Source: Syntrophales bacterium (GTDB lineage: Bacteria; Desulfobacterota; Syntrophia; Syntrophales; UBA2192). Taken from it: 11,336 nucleotides of DNA. Positions 1 through 7,140 of this stretch are shown one piece after another. Position numbers and translations under genes: made by a program. Position 1 is the stretch's first letter, and each line of letters opens with the position of its first letter. The notes under the pieces are model-generated. The model was not told the origin of the DNA and did no database searches. It worked only from the letters and a program-made list of their open reading frames with translations. The DNA lies in the NCBI GenBank assembly GCA_025454095.1, contig JALOPC010000036.1:1-11336 (forward strand). The letters are read 5' to 3'.

Positions 1-63
1 CTCGTTGAGGAGCTTCTTCACGGAGCCGAAGGATTGTGTCGGTCCCGCCGCCGGCGGCCAGGA

Positions 64-1455
64 TTAGAGCATGAGGATGGCCACGACGATGACCCCGACG
101 AACCCTGCCATCGCGGGCCACAGGTTCCTGCGGGCGATCTCGACGGGGTCCGTGCCCGTAATGGCCGCCGCCGGGATGAGGGCCCAGGGGATGATCGTCC
201 CGCCGCCCACGGCCACGGCGAAGAACTGGCCCAGCGCGCCGAGGGTGGCCACGTCGAGCTTCGTCGGGCCGCCCAGGGCCTGGGCAAGCGTTCCCACCAA
301 AGGAAGCCCCGAGAACCCCGACCCGTCGAGGCCGGTGATCCCCCCGACGACGGCCTGGATGACGGCGATCGGTACGGCGCTGAGCGGCACGGCACCGGCC
401 AGGGATTGGCCGAGGTCGAACAGCAGGCCCTTGGCGCCGTCGCCGAAGATCGCCTTGGCGGTTCCCGGCGAGCCCATGAAAAAGAAGGCCGCAATGAGCA
501 GCACCGGCGCGAAGATCCTGATGCCGAACTGAAAGCCCGCCCGCGTGTGCTCGGTGAGTTTCTCGAACCCCTCCTTGCCGTACCCGCCGAGGGCGACGAA
601 GACCATCACGATCCCGACGGTCCCGCCCAGAAGGGCCGTGGCGTCTCCTCCCCGCAGCTTCAGGACGAGCATGCCCGCGACGTCGAGGGCGAAGAGAGCG
701 GCGATGACGGGCAGGGCGATCTTCTTGAAGCCCGGGTTGGCGGCGGTCCACTTCTCTCTCTCTTTCAGGGCCTCTGCGGAGGCCTCGAAGGGGGCCCATT
801 CGATGGGCCTGCCGGCGTTGTCCCGGATGTCCCTGCGCACGGAGCGGAAGGACAGCGGCAGGGCGATGGCCGCCCAGACGAGCAGCATGGGGACGCTCTT
901 CCACATCACGGCGTCCACGGACACGCCGGCCGTCTTGGCGGTGATCCCCGGCGCGCCCTGGATGATGAAGTCCGTCGTCAGCGCGCAGCCGTACCCGAAC
1001 ATGCTGATGGCCATGGCGGCGTTGATGGGCGAGAGGCCCGCCTTGATCGCCGCAGGCAGCAGCAGGGCTCCCACCAGGGCGATGGCCGGCGAGGGCCAGA
1101 TGACCCAGGCCACGAGCATGATGACGACCCCCATGACCCAGAACGCCACTTCCGGCGAGACGAGCATTCTCTGCACCGGCCGGAACATGGTTTCCGCGAG
1201 ACCCGTCTCCTCGAGCATCTTCGCCATGGCCACGATGATCGAAATGATGGCGATGATCCCCAGAAGCTCGGTGAACGCGACGGTCAACGAGTTGAAGACC
1301 GCCTGGACGGCCTTGACGAAGCTCCCCGTGACGACCCATGCCAGTACGAAGGACGCCACGATGCAGACAATCGGCGTTTCCTTCCGAAGAGCCATGGTGA
1401 CGAGCACGGCGACGATGAAAAACGCGTAAACCCAGTGCGCAAGTGTCAGTTCCAC
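64..1455 (-). CDS. Ion-transporter-superfamily permease, GntP/DcuC-like
   Basis: This 463-residue protein is an integral inner-membrane transporter, probably a proton- or sodium-coupled carrier of an organic acid. About eleven hydrophobic segments are visible, roughly at residues 7-24, 27-48, 58-80, 103-136, 142-165, 187-204, 246-266, 273-291, 311-328, 354-375 and 403-430, plus a final one at 443-463. A charged cytoplasmic-type loop (206-245) splits the protein into two halves. The glycine-rich stretch GGITGLDGSGFSGLP (371-385) and the late GGGTIIPWALIPAAA (417-431) resemble the re-entrant substrate-binding loops of the gluconate/C4-dicarboxylate carriers. The start is GTG, one base after the stop of the upstream oxidoreductase gene. 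Its ribosome binding site, AAAGGAGGG, lies inside that gene's last codons, so translation is probably coupled. Substrate is unknown; assignment to this superfamily is moderately sure, the subfamily is not. Confidence 0.8.
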   Translation of the reverse strand: MELTLAHWVYAFFIVAVLVTMALRKETPIVCIVASFVLAWVVTGSFVKAVQAVFNSLTVAFTELLGIIAIISIIVAMAKMLEETGLAETMFRPVQRMLVSPEVAFWVMGVVIMLVAWVIWPSPAIALVGALLLPAAIKAGLSPINAAMAISMFGYGCALTTDFIIQGAPGITAKTAGVSVDAVMWKSVPMLLVWAAIALPLSFRSVRRDIRDNAGRPIEWAPFEASAEALKEREKWTAANPGFKKIALPVIAALFALDVAGMLVLKLRGGDATALLGGTVGIVMVFVALGGYGKEGFEKLTEHTRAGFQFGIRIFAPVLLIAAFFFMGSPGTAKAIFGDGAKGLLFDLGQSLAGAVPLSAVPIAVIQAVVGGITGLDGSGFSGLPLVGTLAQALGGPTKLDVATLGALGQFFAVAVGGGTIIPWALIPAAAITGTDPVEIARRNLWPAMAGFVGVIVVAILML

Positions 1456-1456
1456 G

Positions 1457-2737
1457 TCATCTCCCTCCTTTGAACAGGTCCCATAGCCCCGCCTTTTCGA
1501 CCCTTTCCCGGACGGTCCTCCGGTCCAGCGTGTAGAGGCCCAGCCCTTTCATCCGTTCGAAGTACACAGAGCCCGAGAAAGTGAACTTGCCGGCCAGGCC
1601 TTCCTCGGTTGCCATGCTCTCCCGCACGAACCCGATGGCATCCCCCGCGGCGAGAGACCGGGGCAGGACCAGCGGCTCCTGGCCGCGAATGTGCCGGACG
1701 GCGTTGCAGCCGGCCAGCGTTCCCGTGACGATGGCCTCCGTGTGCCCGACGAGCAGCCCGGCCTTCTCGCCGGCGCAGAAGAGATTTCCCACCCCCCGCA
1801 CCTTCAGGCCGTCGTCGCGCGGCGCCATGCCCACGTAGCGGATGGAATTCCCGAGCCCCCCTGCGTAGGGGTCCTCGTATCGGGCGTTTTCGAACCCCCC
1901 GATTCTCCGCAGCGCCGCGAGCGGGAAGAAGGGCACCATGAGCTTGGCGTGCCCCGTGTCGAGCAGGACGAGGTTCGTCTGGAATTCGGGGATGGCGTAC
2001 TGCTGGCAGGCCTTGATCGAAGTCTGGACTTCCTTCTGCAGGGAAAGGGGTAAAGGGACAACGACGACCCCCTTTCGATTCAGCTCGGAGACGAGGTCGC
2101 GCGAGAGGGACTCCTTCAGGAGCTTGCAGGAGCCGCTCATGGCGCCCACCTGGCTGCCCTTGCGCCCCGCGATTTCATGGACGCCGCAGAGCGCCGTGAC
2201 GCTGACCCGCCCCCCGAAGGCCGGGCAGCGCAGGACGCAGAGCACGCAGCCGTTTCCGTGCTTCGCGCACTGGCCCGGGGGGCCCGCGGTTCCCGTCGCA
2301 TCGACGTAGGCCCCGGCCGTGAAACTGACCGTCTCGTCGCCCTCCTTGCCGTGGATGGCGAGGATGGAGCCGTCTTTCATCTCCACGTCGTTGACGCGGG
2401 TGGCAATCCGGATCGCGACGCCCTTCGACTCGAGGTGCGCCCGGACGAGAGGCTCCATGGTGGCCACGTTGTACAGGGAGGCGTGGGGGTGCCCGGGAAA
2501 TTCGATATCGCGGTGCAGGGAGTTGGCGTCGGCGAGTTCGAAGAGATCGCCCCCGCCCAGGGCAATCATCTCCTCGGCGGCGGTGAATCGCCCGTTGTTG
2601 CGCATGATCCCGCCGACCAGTCCCGTGCCCAGGAGCATGTCCGTGCGCTCGATCAGGGTGACCGCGGCCCCCTGCTTTACGGCGGAGAGTGCGGCTGCGC
2701 ATCCGGCCCACCCCGCCCCGACGACGATGACCTTCAT
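1457..2737 (-). CDS. FAD-dependent oxidoreductase with cysteine cluster, GidA/TrmFO-like fold
   Basis: This 426-residue protein is a flavoprotein oxidoreductase of unknown substrate. An N-terminal Rossmann motif GAGWAG (residues 7-12) is followed by the acidic residue E30 (LIER) that binds the FAD ribose. The second FAD-contact motif near the C-terminus reads LFCAGEKAGLLVGHTEAIVTG, as in GidA/TrmFO-type proteins. The inserted segment around 157-172 has C157, C164, C167 and C171-P172, a CX6CX2CX3CP pattern suited to an iron-sulfur cluster; further cysteines follow at about 185-220. TrmFO itself lacks this cluster, so a tRNA-modifying role is not claimed. An upstream in-frame start at 2776 exists, but the ATG at 2737 begins directly at the Rossmann strand MKVIVVGAG and has AAAGGA just before it, so it is preferred. 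It is first in an operon with the permease; the two probably act on the same compound (inference). Confidence 0.88.
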   Translation of the reverse strand: MKVIVVGAGWAGCAAALSAVKQGAAVTLIERTDMLLGTGLVGGIMRNNGRFTAAEEMIALGGGDLFELADANSLHRDIEFPGHPHASLYNVATMEPLVRAHLESKGVAIRIATRVNDVEMKDGSILAIHGKEGDETVSFTAGAYVDATGTAGPPGQCAKHGNGCVLCVLRCPAFGGRVSVTALCGVHEIAGRKGSQVGAMSGSCKLLKESLSRDLVSELNRKGVVVVPLPLSLQKEVQTSIKACQQYAIPEFQTNLVLLDTGHAKLMVPFFPLAALRRIGGFENARYEDPYAGGLGNSIRYVGMAPRDDGLKVRGVGNLFCAGEKAGLLVGHTEAIVTGTLAGCNAVRHIRGQEPLVLPRSLAAGDAIGFVRESMATEEGLAGKFTFSGSVYFERMKGLGLYTLDRRTVRERVEKAGLWDLFKGGR

Positions 2738-2765
2738 GGGATCCTTTCCCGGGTGCAAGTGATGC

Positions 2766-2794
2766 ATCCTACCCATTCTTGCGGAACTTGTAAA
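2766..2794 (-). promoter_or_regulatory. Sigma70-type promoter of the oxidoreductase-permease operon
   Basis: Read on the minus strand, a -35 box TTTACA (2794-2789) and a -10 box TAGGAT (2771-2766) are separated by exactly 17 bases. Transcription would start near 2759, leaving a leader of about 22 bases before the ATG at 2737. Predicted from sequence only. Confidence 0.55.
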
Positions 2795-2849
2795 TGGGGA
2801 GTGTCGCGCCGCGGCCCCCCCGAAAAAAGACTAAGGTCCGGACGCGGAT

Positions 2850-2871
2850 CTCCCGATTGAAATACCGGGAG
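2850..2871 (+). promoter_or_regulatory. Hairpin covering the ribosome binding site of the DUF5658-like gene
   Basis: CTCCCG (2850-2855) and CGGGAG (2866-2871) form a 6-bp stem with a 10-base loop. The right arm is itself the likely Shine-Dalgarno sequence of the gene starting at 2878, so the fold would hide it and lower translation. The stem is short and may be coincidental in GC-rich DNA. Confidence 0.3.
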
Positions 2872-2877
2872 CATGCG

Positions 2878-3222
2878 ATGAGGATTTCGCGACAGGATCT
2901 GCACCAGTTCGAGTACGGCGTGGGGCTCGTTTCGCTCGTCGTTCTGATCGCCGGGCTGAACATCCTCGACGTCATCTTCACGCAGCTGATCCTCGCCACG
3001 GGGGGCGCCGAGTGCAACCCCGTCGTGCGCGCGGCCATAGACGTCTACGGAGACCGGTTCTGGATCTGGAAGGTCGCCGGCGTCTCCTCTCTCCTGGTCC
3101 TGATGTGCCTCTACAGCCGCCTGAAGCTGTTCCGGGTGATCCTGGCCGGCACGGCCCTGCTGTTTGCGGGCGTCATCTCCTGGCAGCTGCACCTCCTGGC
3201 AAGCGGTCCCCTGGGCCGCTGA
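2878..3222 (+). CDS. Small DUF5658-like membrane protein
   Basis: This 114-residue protein has three hydrophobic segments (about residues 15-36, 64-82 and 86-108) and is almost certainly in the inner membrane. The first segment leads into LNILDVIFTQLILATGGAECNPVVRAAI, which fits the pattern seen in DUF5658-type proteins: an Asp in the first helix, then Thr, then G-x-E-x-NP before the second helix. Function is unknown for that family. An in-frame start at 2794 would add 28 basic residues in a poorly coding stretch; the ATG at 2878 has a CGGGAG site eight bases before it and begins directly ahead of the first membrane helix, so it is preferred. The gene diverges from the oxidoreductase operon. 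No clear promoter of its own was found. Confidence 0.72.
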   Translation: MRISRQDLHQFEYGVGLVSLVVLIAGLNILDVIFTQLILATGGAECNPVVRAAIDVYGDRFWIWKVAGVSSLLVLMCLYSRLKLFRVILAGTALLFAGVISWQLHLLASGPLGR

Positions 3223-3250
3223 GCCCGCCCGTCCAAACCCCGTTCCGGTA

Positions 3251-3279
3251 TTGATCGAGGCGCCCTCCCGTGGTAGAAA
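3251..3279 (+). promoter_or_regulatory. Likely promoter of the thiolase-like gene
   Basis: TTGATC (3251-3256) and TAGAAA (3274-3279) are 17 bases apart, giving a start near 3286 and a short leader to the ATG at 3316. The boxes lie between the arms of an inverted repeat, CCAAACC (3233-3239) and GGTTTGG (3286-3292). Those arms could be an operator or a coincidence. Confidence 0.45.
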
Positions 3280-3315
3280 GGTGGCGGTTTGGGTCTGAAA
3301 AGGGGGGGAAGCCAC

Positions 3316-4809
3316 ATGCCCGTCGTCCATCCCGTGATTGTCGGCATCGGACAGATCACCTGTCGTCCCGATGAATACCCTGAGACCATGCACCCTCTCG
3401 AGCTGGCGAAGATCGCCGCGGCCTGCGCCGCGGAGGACTGCCGCTGCCCTGCCGTCCTGGGCCGTGCCGACAGCGTGACCGTCATCAACGTGTTCTCGCA
3501 CGCGTACGGGGACCCTGCGGGTCTTCTCTGCGAGATGCTGGGCATCCGGCCGCGAGTGCGCGAATACACGGCCATGGGCGGCAACACGCCGCAGTGGCTC
3601 GTGAACCGGACGGCCGACCGCATTGCCCGGGGCGAGATCGCCATCGCGATCCTGGCCGGCGCGGAGGCCATGCACAGCGCCCCGGCCGGGACGCGGGACA
3701 ACTGGCTCAAGGACCCGGGCGGCCTCGGTGTCCCCGAGATGGTGGGGGACACGCGCTGGGGTTCGACCCCGCACGAGATGCTGCACCATGCCCGCTATCC
3801 CCTCGAGGTCTATCCGCTCTACGAAAACGCGCTGCGGGCCGCGCGGGGCATGAGCGTTGCGGAAAACCGGTCCTTTCTTGCCGAGTACTGCGCGCGGTTC
3901 TCGAAGATCGCCTCCGAAAATCCCCGGGCCTGGTTCCGCAAGGCGCGTTCGAGCGACGAGATCGGGACCGTGACGGACCGCAACCGGATGGTGAACTTCC
4001 CCTACACCAAGTACATGAACCCCATCATGAACGTCAACCAGGCGGCCGCCGTTATCATGACGGGGTCCGACACGGCCCGAAACCTGGGAATCCCGCAGGG
4101 CAAATGGGTCTACCTCCACGGCGGGGCCGACGGCACCGACCGGTGGTTCCTCTCGGAACGGGACGACTTCACCTCCAGCCCGGTGGTCCGCGAGGTGGCG
4201 TCGGCATGCCTCTCCATGGCCGGCCGGCAGATCGGCGAGATGGACCTCTTCGACCTCTACAGCTGCTTCCCCAGCGCCACCCTCCTGCAGGCCCGGGAGA
4301 TCGGTCTCGACCTCGAGAGGCTCCCTCCGCTCACCATCACGGGTGGGCTTCCCTATTTCGGCGGGCCCGGCAACAGCTACACCCTGCATGCCGTCGTGGA
4401 AGCCGTTGAAAGACTGAGGAAAACCCCCGACCGAGTGGCCTTCATCTCCGCCCTGGGGTGGTACTTTACCAAGTTTTCCGCGGGGATCTACAGCGGCCGG
4501 GAGCCCGATCGGTCCTGGGACCGAAAGGGGCAGGACGCCCTGCAGAAGCGGCTCGATTCCGGGCGGGGCCCCGGGCTGGATATGGCCCCGAAGGGGGCGG
4601 CCGCCGTGGAGGCTTACACGGTCATGCACAACCGCCGGGGCGAGCCGGATTACGCGATCGTCGCTGCCCGCCTGGAGAGCGGCGAGCGCTGCTGGGCCAT
4701 GACGGAAAAAGACCCCGATCTCTTCAGGGCCATGGAAGAAGAGGAGTTTGTCGGCAAGAAGGGGCGGATGACCCCGGGGGACGGGGGCCCGAACCTCATC
4801 GCCTTCTGA
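3316..4809 (+). CDS. Thiolase-like protein (TLP1/SCP2-thiolase type), probably not a classical thiolase
   Basis: This 497-residue protein has the thiolase fold in the long form annotated as acetyl-CoA acetyltransferase. The N-terminal strand VIVGIGQ (8-13) and the loop YTAMGGNTPQW (84-94) mark the first half. In true thiolases the loop carries the nucleophilic cysteine; here the position reads GGN. The second half has DLFDLYSCFPSA (310-321), GGLPYFGGPGNSYTLHA (343-359) and ALGWYFTKFSAGIYS (379-393), replacing the usual HPxG and CxG catalytic motifs. A C-terminal domain (about 428-497) resembles the extra domain of mycobacterial TLP1-type proteins. It therefore probably binds a CoA ester, but classical thiolysis or condensation is doubtful. 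An earlier TTG start at 3289 exists; the ATG at 3316 is preferred because GGGGGGAAG precedes it. It appears monocistronic with its own promoter. The family call is firm, the reaction is not. Confidence 0.88.
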   Translation: MPVVHPVIVGIGQITCRPDEYPETMHPLELAKIAAACAAEDCRCPAVLGRADSVTVINVFSHAYGDPAGLLCEMLGIRPRVREYTAMGGNTPQWLVNRTADRIARGEIAIAILAGAEAMHSAPAGTRDNWLKDPGGLGVPEMVGDTRWGSTPHEMLHHARYPLEVYPLYENALRAARGMSVAENRSFLAEYCARFSKIASENPRAWFRKARSSDEIGTVTDRNRMVNFPYTKYMNPIMNVNQAAAVIMTGSDTARNLGIPQGKWVYLHGGADGTDRWFLSERDDFTSSPVVREVASACLSMAGRQIGEMDLFDLYSCFPSATLLQAREIGLDLERLPPLTITGGLPYFGGPGNSYTLHAVVEAVERLRKTPDRVAFISALGWYFTKFSAGIYSGREPDRSWDRKGQDALQKRLDSGRGPGLDMAPKGAAAVEAYTVMHNRRGEPDYAIVAARLESGERCWAMTEKDPDLFRAMEEEEFVGKKGRMTPGDGGPNLIAF

Positions 4810-4819
4810 GACGGGATGC

Positions 4820-4850
4820 GATGAAAGGCCCCGGAGAGGTGCCTTTCATC
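4820..4850. terminator. Hairpin between convergent genes
   Basis: GATGAAAGGC (4820-4829) and GCCTTTCATC (4841-4850) make a perfect 10-bp stem with an 11-base loop. It lies in the 49-base gap between the stops of the thiolase-like gene and the methyltransferase gene. Neither side has a T-tract, so it may act as a weak bidirectional terminator or an mRNA 3'-end stabiliser. Confidence 0.45.
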
Positions 4851-4858
4851 CCGGGCCG

Positions 4859-5554
4859 TCACTCCTTGCGGTGCCGGTAGCTCAGGGCGATGCCGTCGTC
4901 CATCGTCGTGCTGACGATTACGGTATCGAATTCGGGGTGCCTGCGGATCATCTCCATGTACCGCCTGAGGTCCCCGGCTTCCGAGACGGCGTTGTGCACG
5001 GCGACGATCCCGCCCGGAGCGAGCTTCGCCGGGTAGAGCTGCCGGAAGTAGTCCATCTGCCCGTCCTTGTCGGCGTCGAGGAACACGAAGTCGAAGGGCC
5101 CCTTGAGGCCTGCCATTTCCTTGTGGGCATCGCCTCGGACCAGGGTGATTCTCCCGGCAAGCCCCGCGTCGCGGACGTTTTTCTGCGCGACGGCGTGGCG
5201 CCCGGAGTCGATCTCGATCGTCGTCAGACGGCCGCCCGTTTCTTCCAGGCCCAGCCCCATCCAGATGGCCGAATACCCCTGCGAGGTTCCCACCTCCAGG
5301 ACGCGGGTCGCACGGGTGGCCTTTACCATCAGGCTCAGATACTCGGCATCTGAGCGGGGGGTGCTCCAGTAGCGGCCGATCTTCGATTCCATCCCGTCCA
5401 GGACCCTTCGGACCCGCGCCGGTTCTGCCCGTGGGATCCGGCTTGCGGTCTGCTCCGCCTGTCCCGGAGCGGGAGACGCGAGCGCCCCCACGGCGACGAG
5501 CCCCATGGCGGCCGTGCAGAACTCTCTCCGATTCAGTCTTTTCTCCGTTTGCAT
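4859..5554 (-). CDS. Family-3-type O-methyltransferase with a Tat-like signal peptide
   Basis: This 231-residue protein is a class I SAM-dependent methyltransferase related to caffeoyl-CoA/catechol O-methyltransferases. The SAM-binding loop VLEVGTSQGYS is at 85-95, the ribose-binding acid at E114 (TIEID) and FLDADKDG at 158-165. Metal-binding Asp-Asn of the family is here H187-N188 (VAVHNAV), with D160 retained. Unusually, residues 1-33 look like a twin-arginine signal: LNRREFC, then a hydrophobic run (TAAMGLVAVGALA) and a small-residue end at GQA. If exported, it would lack SAM outside the cytoplasm, so the leader may be a membrane tether or may not work. The ATG at 5554 has an AAGGA site ten bases upstream. 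It lies 40 bases behind the permease gene on the same strand and is probably co-transcribed. The substrate is unknown. Confidence 0.82.
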   Translation of the reverse strand: MQTEKRLNRREFCTAAMGLVAVGALASPAPGQAEQTASRIPRAEPARVRRVLDGMESKIGRYWSTPRSDAEYLSLMVKATRATRVLEVGTSQGYSAIWMGLGLEETGGRLTTIEIDSGRHAVAQKNVRDAGLAGRITLVRGDAHKEMAGLKGPFDFVFLDADKDGQMDYFRQLYPAKLAPGGIVAVHNAVSEAGDLRRYMEMIRRHPEFDTVIVSTTMDDGIALSYRHRKE

Positions 5555-5594
5555 CGTTCCGCGTCCTTCGCTTCCGTCGTTTCTTCCCCGTTGT

Positions 5595-6851
5595 TCATTT
5601 CCTGCTCTGGATCCGCCACGCCGCCAGCCCGGCTGCGATCGTTGCGAGACCGACGAGGCTCTCCAGCGGCCTCTGCGCCGCGGTGAAGACCGTCATCGCC
5701 GCGACGCCCGCAAGGAAGAGCCACGGGACGAGCGGCCAGCCGGGAACCTCCATCTTCGCCCCCTCCCTCGATTTCAGGACGATCAGGGCCGTCACCGCCG
5801 CCGCCGTACTCAGGCTGAGGGTGAAGCCGATCCAGGTGAGCATCGCCTCGAAGGTCGCACTCCAGAGAAAGAAAAGGGCGAGGCCCGCCTGCACGGCGAT
5901 GGCCGCGCGCGGCGGACCGGACACGACGGCAAGACGCCGGGGCAGGTAGCCGTCAGCCGCCATCTGCGCGTAGACGCGCGGCCCCGCCATCACGAGCGAC
6001 GAGACGCTGCTGACGAGAACGAGCGCGATGAGGCCGGCCACGGCTTCCTCCAGGACGGCGCCGCCCAGGGCCCGCGCGGCAATGCGCCCCACCTCGAGCC
6101 TGCCGGCCAGCTCGGCCGCCGGGGCGGCGAGGACAAAGGCGGCGTTGAGGGCCAGGTACAGGACGGTGACCAGCGCCGTGCCGAGGATCAGGGAACGCGG
6201 GACCGTCCGCTCCGGATCCCGGATTTCGCCGGCGACGTACACCGCGGCGTTCCACCCGGAGTAGCTGAAGGAAATCCAGACGAGCGATACCCCGAAGGCC
6301 GCGAGGGGGAAGGGTGGAAGGGGCTCGGCAGGGGGCGCTTCACCCGCCGCGAGGGAAAAGGCGGCAAAGGCGGCGATCAGGGCGACCTTGAGCAGGACCG
6401 CCCCGTTCTGCACCTGCGCGCCCCGGCGGACCTCGCCGGCGTGCACGGCGGCAAAGGCCGCTATCAGGATGGACCCCGCCGCCGCCGGGGAGAGTCCCCC
6501 GAGCCAGGGCCTTGCATAGGTCCCGAACGCGAAAGCCGCCGCCGCGAGCGGGGCCGAGAAACCGACGAGCAGCGAGAGCCAGCCCGCCACATATCCCGCC
6601 GCCGGGTGCAGGGCGCGGGAGAGAAACCGGTATTCGCCGCCCGATTCGGGTATCCGCCTGGCAAGCGCTCCGTAACACACGGCCCCGAGAGCGGCCTGCA
6701 CACCGCCCGCGGCCCAGGCCAGGAGGACGTAAAGGGGGGAACCCAGGTCCGCAAGAAGGAACCCGCTGGTGGTGAAAACGCCCGCCCCGATCATGTTGGC
6801 CACCACGAGCGCCGTTGCGCTCGTGAGTCCGAGGCTTCTTTGCCGTGTCAC
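5595..6851 (-). CDS. APC-family amino acid permease
   Basis: This 418-residue inner-membrane carrier has about twelve hydrophobic segments along its full length, usual for the amino acid-polyamine-organocation family. The first helix carries the hallmark broken-helix motif NMIGAGVFTTSG (19-30), which forms the amine/carboxylate-binding site in LeuT-fold carriers. The following loop YGALARRIPESGGEYRFLSRAL matches the conserved APC loop after helix 2, and GEIRDPERTVPRSLILG the loop before helix 7. The start is GTG at 6851, with CAGGAG seven bases upstream. A strong promoter lies about 50 bases further up. The methyltransferase gene follows 40 bases downstream. The substrate (a neutral or basic amino acid, or a related amine) cannot be decided from sequence. 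Confidence 0.9.
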   Translation of the reverse strand: MTRQRSLGLTSATALVVANMIGAGVFTTSGFLLADLGSPLYVLLAWAAGGVQAALGAVCYGALARRIPESGGEYRFLSRALHPAAGYVAGWLSLLVGFSAPLAAAAFAFGTYARPWLGGLSPAAAGSILIAAFAAVHAGEVRRGAQVQNGAVLLKVALIAAFAAFSLAAGEAPPAEPLPPFPLAAFGVSLVWISFSYSGWNAAVYVAGEIRDPERTVPRSLILGTALVTVLYLALNAAFVLAAPAAELAGRLEVGRIAARALGGAVLEEAVAGLIALVLVSSVSSLVMAGPRVYAQMAADGYLPRRLAVVSGPPRAAIAVQAGLALFFLWSATFEAMLTWIGFTLSLSTAAAVTALIVLKSREGAKMEVPGWPLVPWLFLAGVAAMTVFTAAQRPLESLVGLATIAAGLAAWRIQSRK

Positions 6852-6901
6852 AGTGCGCTCCTGCCGGTTTCTCTGCGATGAACCCGTACGGCGGAGAAGG
6901 A

Positions 6902-6930
6902 AGTATAGGGGATGCGCGATGCGGCGACAA
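6902..6930 (-). promoter_or_regulatory. Sigma70-type promoter of the permease-methyltransferase operon
   Basis: On the minus strand TTGTCG (6930-6925) and TATACT (6907-6902) are 17 bases apart. The -10 box matches consensus at five of six positions. The start would be near 6895, giving a leader of roughly 44 bases before the GTG at 6851. Confidence 0.6.
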
Positions 6931-7028
6931 GCGATATCTGCGCGACTCGACCGCGAAAGTCGTTCCTCGAATCGGCAGGCGGGTGGTTTACCATGGGCTC
7001 ACACGAAACCCGATCCAGGAGGGGGGAG

Positions 7029-7109
7029 ATGAGCATGCAGGCCGTGATGCGGCGAGTGGTTGTGTGGGCCATCGTGGCGTGCCGAAACGGTGACGCAAAT
7101 AACCCTTGA
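7029..7109 (+). CDS. Possible 26-residue membrane or lipoprotein-leader peptide
   Basis: A short reading frame (MSMQAVMRRVVVWAIVACRNGDANNP) sits in the gap between the permease and cold-shock genes and has a very strong AGGAGGGGGGAG site directly before its ATG. Residues 10-17 are hydrophobic after two arginines, and IVAC fits a lipobox, so it looks like a lipoprotein signal peptide with only nine residues left after the cysteine. It could be a small membrane peptide, a remnant of a decayed lipoprotein gene, or chance. Its stop codon overlaps the -35 box of the following promoter. No promoter of its own was recognised, and no family is known to me. Confidence 0.3.
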   Translation: MSMQAVMRRVVVWAIVACRNGDANNP

Positions 7110-7134
7110 CCCGGAAGGGGAAGCGGTGTAGCAT
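7106..7134 (+). promoter_or_regulatory. Sigma70-type promoter upstream of the cold-shock gene
   Basis: TTGACC (7106-7111) and TAGCAT (7129-7134) are separated by 17 bases, giving a start around 7141. The -35 box matches consensus at five of six positions. It is the only convincing plus-strand promoter between the permease gene and the cold-shock gene. Confidence 0.6.
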
Positions 7135-7140
7135 TCCCCC

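Noticed and set aside
1..63. Possible start (GTG at 21-19, minus strand) of a gene downstream of the permease
   Set aside because: Only seven codons are visible and no ribosome binding site is evident; the same frame is merely open after the permease stop.
34..1473. Plus-strand frame of 479 codons opposite the permease
   Set aside because: Its translation is low-complexity, rich in D, R, G and H, with no domain, and is explained by GC-rich codon use on the opposite strand, where a clear membrane protein is encoded.
1457..2776. Upstream start at 2776 for the FAD oxidoreductase
   Set aside because: It would place the start upstream of the predicted transcription start near 2759 and add 13 residues before the Rossmann strand.
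2734..4629. Minus-strand frame of 631 codons opposite the DUF5658-like and thiolase-like genes
   Set aside because: It spans two genes and their gap, has no recognisable motif and shows shadow-type composition.
5505..6881. Plus-strand frame of 458 codons opposite the permease at 5595-6851
   Set aside because: Arg/Gly/Glu-rich shadow translation; the minus strand carries a complete APC permease with promoter and ribosome binding site.
6938..7028. Short inverted repeat CGACT/AGTCG in the gap before the small peptide gene
   Set aside because: Five base pairs in GC-rich DNA with no T-tract or partner signal; expected by chance.
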